Shown here: positions 31,172 through 38,723 of the stretch, in pieces
Numbering within the stretch: position 1 is the stretch's first letter
Layout: each line of letters begins with the position of its first letter
Assembly (NCBI GenBank): GCA_030835305.1
Contig: JAURPJ010000052.1
Span: forward strand, 1 to 43,910
Direction of reading: 5' to 3'
Length of the DNA: 43,910 nt
Source: Verrucomicrobiota bacterium
GTDB lineage: Bacteria > Verrucomicrobiota > Verrucomicrobiia > Verrucomicrobiales > Akkermansiaceae
Position numbers and translations under genes: made by a program
The notes under the pieces: generated by a model
Database searches by the model: none
The model's input: only the letters and a program-made list of their open reading frames with translations
What the model was told of the DNA's origin: nothing

Positions 31172-33764
31172 GCCAGACCCTTTGATCCCGGATCACGAAG
31201 TCCTCCGTAAAATCGGGGGAGGGGCCTATGGTGAAGTCTGGCTTGCTCGTGGAGTCACCGGTGCGATGAGAGCGGTGAAAATCGTCTATCGCGAGGACTT
31301 CTCCGATGAGCGGACTTTCGAGCGTGAGTTCGAGGGGATCTTGAGATTTGAGCCGATCTCGCGGGACCACCGGGGCTTCGTGAATATTCTTCACGTCGGA
31401 CGTAGTGATGATCACAGCGAATTTTATTATTACGTGATGGAGTTGGGTGATGACGCCCACAGTGATGATGAGATCAATCCGGTGGAATACGAGCCGCGGA
31501 CGCTGCGCACCGACATGATGCGGGCGAACGGGAAACCGCTGTCGACGAACTTCTGTATCGAAACCGGGAAGCGTCTCGCCGACGCCCTGGCAGCGTTACA
31601 TGAACGGGCTCTGACCCACCGCGATGTCAAACCGTCGAACGTCATCTTTGTCGATGGCAAGGCGAAGTTAGCAGACATCGGATTGGTTGCGGCCAAGGAC
31701 CAGCGGACTTTTGTGGGGACGGAGGGTTTTGTGCCTCCAGAGGGCCCGGGTTCGGAGCAGGCGGATATTTATAGCCTTGGGAAAGTTCTTTACGAGATGG
31801 CGACCGGGATGGATCGCTTGCAGTTTCCCGAGTTGCCGGATGAGACGCCGGCCGATGATTATCGCAAGAAATGGATCCGGCTGAATCGCATGATCTGCGA
31901 TATCTGCGATCCGCGAATGGCCAAGCGCAAGATTCAGACCGGACGCGACCTGGCTCATGCACTGAGTCACCTTCAGCGCGGCAAGAATGCTCCCAAGAAA
32001 GTGCCGGTCTACGCCAAGGTGGCTCTGGGTGTGCTCTTCGTAATTGGCTTGTTTACGAGTCAGATCTGGCTCGAAAAGACGTGGGGGACGCACGTGATTG
32101 AAGGACAGTTGGAGCCTCTGCCGGAACGATACGTGATGGTGAAGGTTCTCACAACTCCGGCAGGTGCCGAGGTTTTTAATAATGAAGGGAAGCGATTGGG
32201 CTACACGCCGGCAACTTTAACCGGGGTTGAAGTGGATTCGATCTTGGAGTTGCAGATCAAAGCGCCCAATCGCCGTGATCTGATTATCGATCAAAAAGTG
32301 GTCGACGAGGGGAATCAGGTCATGATTCTTGATAGGGTAATGTATCTCTTTTCACCACCCAAGTTTGAAGAAATATGGACTGATGCCCTGGGGAATGATT
32401 ACAAGCCCTATTTGGATCTGCACAAGGCGGTAGACCATGTTAGTGAGGCGGATTGGGAACTTTATTTGAAGGAGACGAACCAAAAGCAAAAACTCAGGGC
32501 ACTCCCCTTCGACTACAGTGGTCGCAAGGTCGTTGCGGTCCCCGAGGCGTGGGCAGTGGGCTACGCAAAGTGGCTGGAGGAGAAATGCATTGATCAGGGA
32601 TATTTTGACGAGTATTCGGACGAAAATCCGGAGAGGAATCGTCAGATCATTCCACACTATGATCTGTCTTTTGATGCCACAAGACTTCCTGCAGAAGCAA
32701 AGAAGGGGGGCAAGCTCCTGCGACCCTTCTATTGTTGGGTCAGACCAATCCCTTATGGCTCGTTGACAATCGATTCGGACCCCAGTGGAGCGAGCCTCTA
32801 CTTGAATAAGGTTTTGGTTGGGGTCACGCCCTTTAATGGTCCCAATATTGCTCCGGGTGACATTGAGATCACTCTTGCGATGGGTGGCAAAAAGACGAGG
32901 ATCGACAATGTCTATCTCCCGGACAGGGGCGAGTTTAGCAAGGTCTATAATTTGGTTCCTGACGAGAGTTTTGAGCCCGGGAAAGCCTGGACGAATAGCA
33001 TTGAGATGGAGTTGGTGGCGATGCCCGATGATGAGCTGAGTGTTTCAAAGTGGGAGACTCGCACCGTTGACTATCGCCGCTATCTCAAGGCGACCAGAAA
33101 AAAGGTCGGGGATGAGGTTTTGAGCGAGGATCCCCTGGTCCCTGTCGTGGGTCTGACCCGCGCGGAGTGCGAAGCGTTTTGCGAATGGTTGACCAGGAGC
33201 GAGCGGGATAACCCCAACGCAGATCTCAACCGTATTACGAAGGACTACCGGTACCGCTTACCGACCGATTCGGAATGGAGCAGGATGGCGGGCTTGATTG
33301 AAGTTGGTGAAACACCGGCCGAGCGGGAGTCTGACGTCGTCAATGCAGGGCGGTTTCCCTGGGGGCAGACTTTCCCTCCGGATCTACTGGTCGGGAACTA
33401 TGCCGATCTCTCGGCGATTGTGTTTATCGACAGTGACCGAATCATCGCGGACTACAATGATGGTTTTAAAAAGCTGGCTCCGGTGGGGCAATTCGAATCA
33501 AACTCTCGGGGCTTGTACGATATTGGAGGGAATGTGCACGAATGGGTCTCTGATTCTTATGGGAATGCCAGCCGGGGAATCTTGCGCGGCGGAGGTTGGG
33601 ATACTTTTAGTGAGGAGCATCTGGAAACACGATTCCGCTTTCCTATTGATGTGGAGCACCGGAGTGATAGCTTCGGGTTTCGGGTTGTTTTGGCCCGGGA
33701 TGTCGAACAGGAAATCACTGAAGAAAACGTAGAGAACGAAGAAAATGGTGGAGATCCAAATTGA
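31155..33764 (+). CDS. Ser/Thr protein kinase with PEGA and formylglycine-generating-enzyme-type domains
   Basis: An 869-residue transmembrane protein. Residues about 13-275 form a Hanks-type kinase: Gly loop GGGAYGEVW (21-29), Lys42, HRDVKPSN (155-162) and DIG (174-176) in place of DFG. A transmembrane helix lies at about 286-304. Outside are two PEGA-like repeats (near 326-395 and 535-600, each with a TTPAGAEVF or SDPSGASLYLN motif). The C-terminal 260 residues are an FGE/SUMF1-type fold (YRLPTDSEWSRMAG, FPWGQTF, GLYDIGGNVHEWVSD, GILRGGGWDT, FGFRVVLARD). It overlaps the sigma factor upstream and the OsmC gene downstream. The likely role is sensing outside and phosphorylating the sigma factor or its partner. 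Confidence 0.92.
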   Translation: MQKKIRPDPLIPDHEVLRKIGGGAYGEVWLARGVTGAMRAVKIVYREDFSDERTFEREFEGILRFEPISRDHRGFVNILHVGRSDDHSEFYYYVMELGDDAHSDDEINPVEYEPRTLRTDMMRANGKPLSTNFCIETGKRLADALAALHERALTHRDVKPSNVIFVDGKAKLADIGLVAAKDQRTFVGTEGFVPPEGPGSEQADIYSLGKVLYEMATGMDRLQFPELPDETPADDYRKKWIRLNRMICDICDPRMAKRKIQTGRDLAHALSHLQRGKNAPKKVPVYAKVALGVLFVIGLFTSQIWLEKTWGTHVIEGQLEPLPERYVMVKVLTTPAGAEVFNNEGKRLGYTPATLTGVEVDSILELQIKAPNRRDLIIDQKVVDEGNQVMILDRVMYLFSPPKFEEIWTDALGNDYKPYLDLHKAVDHVSEADWELYLKETNQKQKLRALPFDYSGRKVVAVPEAWAVGYAKWLEEKCIDQGYFDEYSDENPERNRQIIPHYDLSFDATRLPAEAKKGGKLLRPFYCWVRPIPYGSLTIDSDPSGASLYLNKVLVGVTPFNGPNIAPGDIEITLAMGGKKTRIDNVYLPDRGEFSKVYNLVPDESFEPGKAWTNSIEMELVAMPDDELSVSKWETRTVDYRRYLKATRKKVGDEVLSEDPLVPVVGLTRAECEAFCEWLTRSERDNPNADLNRITKDYRYRLPTDSEWSRMAGLIEVGETPAERESDVVNAGRFPWGQTFPPDLLVGNYADLSAIVFIDSDRIIADYNDGFKKLAPVGQFESNSRGLYDIGGNVHEWVSDSYGNASRGILRGGGWDTFSEEHLETRFRFPIDVEHRSDSFGFRVVLARDVEQEITEENVENEENGGDPN

Positions 33765-34176
33765 TTATGAAGGCCAGTTGCGTTGCTCGGCTGAGCACAA
33801 GCCTTCCGGGAACAAGGTGACGACCGACGCCCCAGTTGATAACAAGGGACGGGGTGAAAGTTTTTCCCCGACAGATATGGTGGCAACCGCGTTGGGAACC
33901 TGTATGGCCACCATCATGGGAATCGTGGCGAGACAGCGAGAGATTGATCTCAATGGTCTTCGCTTGATTGTGCTGAAGGAAATGTCCGCTGACCTTCCTC
34001 GCCGGATCGCCCGCCTGGATGTCGAGATTCACGTGCCGGTTGCCGGAGATCACCCTGATCGTAAAGTCCTTGAAAATGCCGCTCTGACCTGCCCGGTGCA
34101 ACACAGTATTCACTCCGAAATCGAGGTGAATATCGATTGGCGCTGGCAGGATTTAGGTGCAAAAAGATCAGGATGA
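33745..34176 (+). CDS. OsmC/Ohr family protein (peroxide-reducing type)
   Basis: A 143-residue protein of the OsmC fold, which reduces organic hydroperoxides with two cysteines. FSPTDMVATALGTCMATIMG carries the first cysteine and ALTCPVQHSIH the second, spaced as in the YhfA/OsmC group. The Arg/Glu-rich middle (ARQREIDLNGLRL) fits the long helix. It overlaps the kinase gene by 20 bases in another frame, so it is translated from the same mRNA. Placement with a sigma-kinase pair suggests it belongs to the stress response they control, an inference. Confidence 0.9.
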   Translation: MVEIQIDYEGQLRCSAEHKPSGNKVTTDAPVDNKGRGESFSPTDMVATALGTCMATIMGIVARQREIDLNGLRLIVLKEMSADLPRRIARLDVEIHVPVAGDHPDRKVLENAALTCPVQHSIHSEIEVNIDWRWQDLGAKRSG

Positions 34177-34192
34177 TCCATGCATCATCCTG
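34160..34192 (-). terminator. Intrinsic terminator of hpf, overlapping the OsmC stop codon
   Basis: A perfect 9-bp inverted repeat (CAGGATGAT and ATCATCCTG, six-base loop) followed on the minus strand by ATCTTTTTG. It ends the leftward hpf transcript. The OsmC stop codon (34174-34176) sits inside the left arm, so the two convergent genes share these bases. Confidence 0.75.
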
Positions 34193-34219
34193 TGGAGGAT
34201 CGTTGAAGGTTAGGACCGT

Positions 34220-34819
34220 CTAGTCGGCAATGTCAAACATGCCGTAGTCGCCATCGGGCTTGCGCCAAACGATGGAAGTCACGTCCCGTCGCGCGTTTTT
34301 GAAGACGACAAATGGACGCTCGGTGAGGTCCAGTTCCATGACCGCTTCTTCCTTGTAGAGCTTTCTGAGGCTGAAGGATTCCTTGTGAACGAAGAAGGGC
34401 TCCGGTTCCTCCATTTCGTTCACTTCATCCGGCAGGTTGTCGAGGAAGTCGGCTCGGTAGTTTCTTTCGTCGAGGTATCGGATGCTCTCGTCCTGACGGG
34501 GAGTTCGGCGCTTTAGCAGTCGGGTCTTGTGCTTGCGCATGCGTCGCGCGATTTTGTCGATGGTAAAGTCGATACTCTTATACATGTCATCGGTCTCGGA
34601 CGAGGCATCGATGACGATATGGTTGGCGCAAAAAAAGATGATTTCGGCTTTATGTCGACGGCTTCCTTCGACATCGAGTATGGCCTTGGCCTCGATGATG
34701 CGCGGATAATCCAGATGAATGCCACTGATCTTGTCCTTGGCATACTGCCGCAGTGAATCAGTGACGTCTTCGTGACGAACGGTCACGGTTATATTTGGGT
34801 CTACGTTTCTTGTTTGCAT
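34220..34819 (-). CDS. hpf: Ribosome hibernation-promoting factor, long form
   Basis: A 199-residue long-form HPF (RaiA family), which binds the 30S subunit in slow growth and drives 100S dimer formation. The N-terminal domain has VTVRHEDVTDSLRQYAKDKI, HKAEIIFFCANHIVIDASSETDDMYKSIDFTIDKIARRMRKHK. After a charged linker, the C-terminal dimerisation domain contains KLYKEEAVMELDLTERPFVVFKN and a final VWRKPDGDYGMFD, like the conserved YRRxDGxYGLI segment. The ATG at 34819 starts MQTRN. It has its own terminator. Confidence 0.94.
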   Translation of the reverse strand: MQTRNVDPNITVTVRHEDVTDSLRQYAKDKISGIHLDYPRIIEAKAILDVEGSRRHKAEIIFFCANHIVIDASSETDDMYKSIDFTIDKIARRMRKHKTRLLKRRTPRQDESIRYLDERNYRADFLDNLPDEVNEMEEPEPFFVHKESFSLRKLYKEEAVMELDLTERPFVVFKNARRDVTSIVWRKPDGDYGMFDIAD

Positions 34820-34903
34820 AATGAATCTCGGTAAAAGTAAAAATTGCGTTACCTAATTCATAGCAGGGGCGTGTGTGGATCGCCACATCTTTCGGCGGAG
34901 AAT

Positions 34904-36232
34904 CTACCCTTTGATCTCAAGCAGCATCTGGGCGTTGCTCGGGAATTTTTTCATGAAGAAAAGAAGCCTTTCCATAGCTTCAACCGGTTTGTGTCCGGCC
35001 AATCCACGACGCACCATGTAGATCTTTTTCAGACTCATTTCGGGAAGAATTAATTCTTCCCGACGAGTGCCGGATTTGAAGATGTCGGCAGCGGGATAGA
35101 CGTAGTGTTCGGCGATGCGTCGATCGAGAACGAGTTCCATATTCCCGGTTCCCTTAAATTCCTGGAAAATTGCTTCGTCAGCCTTTGAGTTCGTCTGAAT
35201 GAGTGCGGTGGCAACGATGGTTAGCGAGCCGGCTTCGCGGGTGTTTCGAGCAGCAGCGAAAAGGCGGCGGGGCATCTCCAGCGCCCCGGCGACGATTCCA
35301 CCGGACTGGTAGCCCCGGCCCCGGCTTTGCTTGCTCCCTCCCATGTTGTTATTATAGGCGCGGGCAAGCCGAGTGATGGAATCCATCAGGATAAATACGT
35401 GTTGACCGGCTTCCACCAGGCGCTTGGCCCTCTCGATACAGAGTTCAGCGAGCCGGCAGTGGTTTCGTGGTGATTCGTCATTGGAGCTGGCGTAGATTTC
35501 GGCGTCGGGGAGTTGGCGTCGAAATTCCGTGACTTCTTCCGGGCGTTCGTCGACGAGCAGGATGATGAGGTGAAGATGTTCCTCGTGCCTTTCCTGAACT
35601 GCTTGGGCCATATGGAGGAGAAGGGTCGTTTTTCCGGACCGGGGAGGGGAGACAATGAGCCCTCGCTGGCCTCTGCCGACGGGTGCCATGAGGTCCACGA
35701 GACGGGTGGTGTAGCGATCAGGAGTCGTCTCAAATCCGATCTGTTTGCAGGGATTGAAGGCCTTGAGTTCTTCAAAGGCCGGAAGTTTGCGCGCCTCGTC
35801 AGGTTTTTGGCCATTAACGAGGGTCACCTCAATCATTTGTGGGCCACGGGTGCTTTCGCGGGCGATCCCCTTGATCCAGACGCCTGGACGGATTCCGTGC
35901 TTCCTGACCAAATCTGGCGGGACAAACACATCCTCTTTCCGTTGTTCAAAGTCCTGTTCCTGCTTTCGCAGAAATCCAAATCCTTTGGGAGCAATCTCAA
36001 AGAGTCCATCGACCGTGGTCGGTTCTCCGGTGAATTCGAAGGGTTTGCGTTCCCGTGGTTCGCGGTTGTCATCACGCGGTCCGAATCCGCGGACCCGTCC
36101 TTGTCGCTGGCCGCGATTGCGGTTTCGATTGCGGTTCCGGTTTCTGTTCCGGTTTCGATTGTTGTTGCCGTTGCCGGAGTCGGAGGTCTGCTGGCCTCCG
36201 GAGTTCGCTGAATCAGAGTCGGGTGGAATCAT
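34904..36232 (-). CDS. rho: Transcription termination factor Rho
   Basis: A 442-residue hexameric RNA helicase. After an Asn/Gly-rich start, residues 25-40 are an Arg-Asn alternating run, then GQRQGR. The cold-shock-like RNA domain holds GLFEIAPKGFGFLR (77-89) and the VPPDLVRKHGIRPGVWI block. The ATPase domain has P-loop SPPRSGKTT (195-203), LLVDERPEEVTEFRR, NNMGGSKQSRGRGYQSGGI and the C-terminal RRIAEHYVYPAADIFKSGTRREELI. The catalytic core is complete. An N-terminal extension rich in Arg and Asn is common in Rho of several phyla and may add RNA binding or phase behaviour. Confidence 0.96.
   Translation of the reverse strand: MIPPDSDSANSGGQQTSDSGNGNNNRNRNRNRNRNRNRNRGQRQGRVRGFGPRDDNREPRERKPFEFTGEPTTVDGLFEIAPKGFGFLRKQEQDFEQRKEDVFVPPDLVRKHGIRPGVWIKGIARESTRGPQMIEVTLVNGQKPDEARKLPAFEELKAFNPCKQIGFETTPDRYTTRLVDLMAPVGRGQRGLIVSPPRSGKTTLLLHMAQAVQERHEEHLHLIILLVDERPEEVTEFRRQLPDAEIYASSNDESPRNHCRLAELCIERAKRLVEAGQHVFILMDSITRLARAYNNNMGGSKQSRGRGYQSGGIVAGALEMPRRLFAAARNTREAGSLTIVATALIQTNSKADEAIFQEFKGTGNMELVLDRRIAEHYVYPAADIFKSGTRREELILPEMSLKKIYMVRRGLAGHKPVEAMERLLFFMKKFPSNAQMLLEIKG
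36113..36160 (-). repeat. rho: Degenerate hexamer repeat coding for the Arg-Asn tract of Rho
   Basis: Eight tandem six-base units encode eight Asn-Arg pairs. Codons vary between units (CGC, CGA, CGG, CGT; AAC, AAT), so the peptide repeat is kept while the DNA has drifted. Confidence 0.75.
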
Positions 36233-36598
36233 GAGGATAAAGGAAATCTAGAAAGTTCGAGCCTTGTCATGGGTTGGATCGATCAGTTGAGTGACCGGAA
36301 AACCCACCGGAAGGGCTCGAGGACATGTGGGGAATCCTGTAAATTCATCTGCCTGAGCGGCCGGGGTTGTTGATGCCGGACGGGCCGTGGTCAGAGATAG
36401 AGGATCCCTCAAAGAAGAAAGAGGAAATGGGTCTGAAAAGCGCCAGTCACCTTCAACTGGTAAGAGACTGGGCCGGAACCCCTGCGAAATCAACGATTTT
36501 TTCAGATGGTCAAAGTTTCTGAACTTTCCTCGGTTTTCCCTTGACGATAGAGCGGGGTTTCATAGCTTCCGCGTCCCGAATTCTGACTTTCTTAGATT
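36233..36598. other. 366-base intergenic region between rho and rpmG
   Basis: The two genes diverge, so promoters for both belong here. No coding sequence is convincing: the longer frames on each strand are not conserved-looking. A TTGACG box at 36541-36546 followed by a TAGCTT-like -10 lies about 30-58 bases before the rpmG ATG. A rho leader that is autoregulated, as in other bacteria, may occupy part of the rest, but nothing specific was recognised. Confidence 0.5.
36541..36568 (+). promoter_or_regulatory. Candidate promoter for rpmG-rpsR
   Basis: TTGACG (36541-36546) matches five of six -35 bases; a 16-base spacer leads to TAGCTT (36563-36568), a weak -10 keeping TA at the start and T at the end. 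The expected start lies some 25 bases before the bL33 ATG. The -10 match is poor, so this is tentative. Confidence 0.45.
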
Positions 36599-36772
36599 AT
36601 GCCACGCGATATTATCATTCTGGAGTGTACCGAGGCCAAGGCCGAGGGCAAACCAACCTCCCGTTACACCAGCACTCGTAACAAGAAGAGCCTCAATACC
36701 CCAGGTCGTCTTGAAAAGAAGAAATACAATCCTTTCCTGAAGCGCCGCACTCTCCATCGCGAGCTTCGATAG
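36599..36772 (+). CDS. rpmG: 50S ribosomal protein bL33
   Basis: A 57-residue ribosomal protein of the large subunit, too short for common length filters. The translation [40 protein letters not shown] and [16 protein letters not shown] matches bL33 along its length. Only one cysteine is present, so it is the zinc-free form, in keeping with the zinc-free bL31 in this window. It is 24 bases upstream of rpsR and probably co-transcribed with it. Confidence 0.95.
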   Translation: MPRDIIILECTEAKAEGKPTSRYTSTRNKKSLNTPGRLEKKKYNPFLKRRTLHRELR

Positions 36773-36796
36773 TTCCTGACCCAACTACCTTTAATT

Positions 36797-37039
36797 ATGT
36801 CTGAGCCCAAGACCATCCAGCGCCGGATCAACTTCCGAAAGCACAACAAGTCGATGACCAACAAGCGTCTCGACCTTCCTTTTGAGAAGATTAGCTACCA
36901 GAATCCCGAGGTGCTTTCTAAGTTCACCACCGGGACCGGTCGCATCCTTCCTCGCAAGGTCACCGGAGTTTCCGCCAAAATGCACCGTGCCATTACCCGC
37001 GAGATCAAGCGCGCCCGCGCAGTGAACCTTCTTCCATAA
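36797..37039 (+). CDS. rpsR: 30S ribosomal protein bS18
   Basis: An 80-residue ribosomal protein of the small-subunit platform. FEKISYQNPEVLSKFTTGTGRILPRKVTGVSAKMHRAITREIKRARAVNLLP is the full bS18 core, with a basic N-terminal tail. It is last in the rpmG-rpsR unit and is followed by a clear terminator. In many bacteria rpsR sits with rpsF and rplI; those are not next to it here. Confidence 0.97.
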   Translation: MSEPKTIQRRINFRKHNKSMTNKRLDLPFEKISYQNPEVLSKFTTGTGRILPRKVTGVSAKMHRAITREIKRARAVNLLP

Positions 37040-37066
37040 ACGGAGGTTCTCTCAGAATTATATTTT

Positions 37067-37099
37067 AAAACCGTCCGGAGTGATCCGGGCGGTTTTTTT
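37067..37099 (+). terminator. Intrinsic terminator after rpsR
   Basis: A stem AAACCGTCCGGA / TCCGGGCGGTTT with one T-G wobble and a GTGA tetraloop, followed by a run of seven T. It lies about 30 bases after the bS18 stop. Confidence 0.9.
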
Positions 37100-37164
37100 G
37101 TTTTGGAGTAAAGCGGGGATTCTCACTTGTCGCCTTCGTCACTTTCCCGCAGAGTGCGCACGCC

Positions 37165-38721
37165 ATGCAAAAATTGCTTACGATCCTCGTTTTTCTTTCC
37201 ACGCTTGCGATGGGCTCCCTCCGTGCAGATGAGTCAACGGCTTCAGCGGCTGAAGCTGAAGAAATTGTTTTTAGTGAAGCTCCGGACAAGTGGATTGATC
37301 AGAACGTCGGCCCCTACCTGGATAAGGTGACCGGTAAAGTCTTTTACGGGGTTGAGATAGCCAAGGATGCCAAGGGCGAGCCCGTGAAACTTCCATTGGT
37401 GGTCGTTTGGTTGGCGTTGGCGGCTGTTATCATCACGGTCTACTTCAAGTTCTTGAACTTGCGATCATGGCGCCTCGCCGCCCGTACGATCAGTGGCAAA
37501 TACAGCTCGGACACCGATCCTGGTGAGATTACTCACTTCCAGGCCCTTTGCGCTGCTCTTTCTGGCACGGTGGGTCTCGGTAATATCGCAGGGGTCGCTA
37601 TTGCGATTAGTGTCGGCGGCCCCGGTGCGACTTTCTGGATGGTCCTGATCGGCTTGTTTGGAATGACCTCGAAGTTTTGTGAATGCACCCTTGGTGTGAA
37701 ATATCGCACGATCGAAAATGGCAGAGTTTATGGTGGACCGATGCAGTATCTAAAAAAGGGCTTTGCTGAAAAGGGAATGGGAATGTTTGGTTTGATTTTG
37801 GCTGGAATGTTTGCCTTCCTATGTATCGGAGGATCTTTTGGAGGAGGGAACATGGTTCAGGCGAACCAGGCTTGCGAGCAATTGGTCGGGGTTGTTGGAG
37901 AGGACTCTTATCTTGATGAGAACCGCTGGGTCTTTGGTCTCATCATGGCCGTTGCGGTTGGGCTCGTCATCATTGGAGGAATCAAGAGTATCGCTTCGGT
38001 GACCGCGACTTTGGTGCCGTTCATGTGCGGAATTTATATGCTGGCCGGATTGTTCGTGATCTTTGTGAACTTTGGTCAGATTGGAACCGCAATCGGTGTG
38101 ATTTTCACGGGGGCCTTTGCTCCGACCGCAATTGGTGGTGGAATCATTGGTGTCATGATTCAGGGCATGAAGCGGGCGACTTTTTCCAACGAGGCCGGAA
38201 TCGGTTCTGCTCCTATTGCTCACTCGGCTGCGAAGACAAAGTATGCTGCAAGTGAGGGAATCGTGGCGCTTCTTGAGCCATTTATCGACACGGTGGTGGT
38301 CTGCACCACAACGGCACTGGTGATTATCATGGCTGGAACATACGATACACCCGGACTCGAAGGGGTTGCCATCACTTCCGCTGCTTTCGAGTCCGTGATT
38401 GGCTGGTTCCCCATCATCCTGACGGTTGCGGTGATTTTGTTCGCATTCTCAACCATGATTTCGTGGTCCTACTACGGTGTGCAGGCTTGGAGCCACTTGT
38501 TTGGTCGCAGTAAGGGCGCTGAGTTGGTTTACAAAATTCTCTTCTGCTTCTTTGTGGTCCTGGGGTCATCGCTGAGCATGAGTAAGGTCTTCGATTTTTC
38601 GGACGCGATGATTTTTGCAATGTCAGTGCCAAACGTGATTGCGATGTATATTCTCATGCCCAGAGTGAAGGATGAATATGCCCGCTATATCGACTACACT
38701 GATAGCAGCGATGCTTCTTAA
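37165..38721 (+). CDS. Sodium:alanine/glycine symporter (AGCS family)
   Basis: A 518-residue inner-membrane transporter importing a small amino acid with sodium. The family block ALSGTVGLGNIAGVAIAISVGGPGATFWM is at the start of the core, with TSKFCECTLGVKYR, GGPMQYLKKGF, MIQGMKRATFSNEAGIGSAPIAHSAAKT and the C-terminal ISWSYYGVQAW. About ten to eleven helices are visible. An extra N-terminal piece begins with a signal-peptide-like stretch (LLTILVFLSTLAMGSLRA) and a polar region of about 55 residues before helix 1, which is longer than in typical members. The helicase gene starts 2 bases after the stop. Confidence 0.93.
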   Translation: MQKLLTILVFLSTLAMGSLRADESTASAAEAEEIVFSEAPDKWIDQNVGPYLDKVTGKVFYGVEIAKDAKGEPVKLPLVVVWLALAAVIITVYFKFLNLRSWRLAARTISGKYSSDTDPGEITHFQALCAALSGTVGLGNIAGVAIAISVGGPGATFWMVLIGLFGMTSKFCECTLGVKYRTIENGRVYGGPMQYLKKGFAEKGMGMFGLILAGMFAFLCIGGSFGGGNMVQANQACEQLVGVVGEDSYLDENRWVFGLIMAVAVGLVIIGGIKSIASVTATLVPFMCGIYMLAGLFVIFVNFGQIGTAIGVIFTGAFAPTAIGGGIIGVMIQGMKRATFSNEAGIGSAPIAHSAAKTKYAASEGIVALLEPFIDTVVVCTTTALVIIMAGTYDTPGLEGVAITSAAFESVIGWFPIILTVAVILFAFSTMISWSYYGVQAWSHLFGRSKGAELVYKILFCFFVVLGSSLSMSKVFDFSDAMIFAMSVPNVIAMYILMPRVKDEYARYIDYTDSSDAS

Positions 38722-38723
38722 GA

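Noticed and set aside
36113-36160. Possible CRISPR or regulatory repeat array
   Set aside because: The six-base units are codons of the Arg-Asn tract of Rho, without spacers.
35513-36211. 232-codon plus-strand frame
   Set aside because: Antisense to rho; the Val/Pro-rich end is just the complement of the Arg-Asn repeat.
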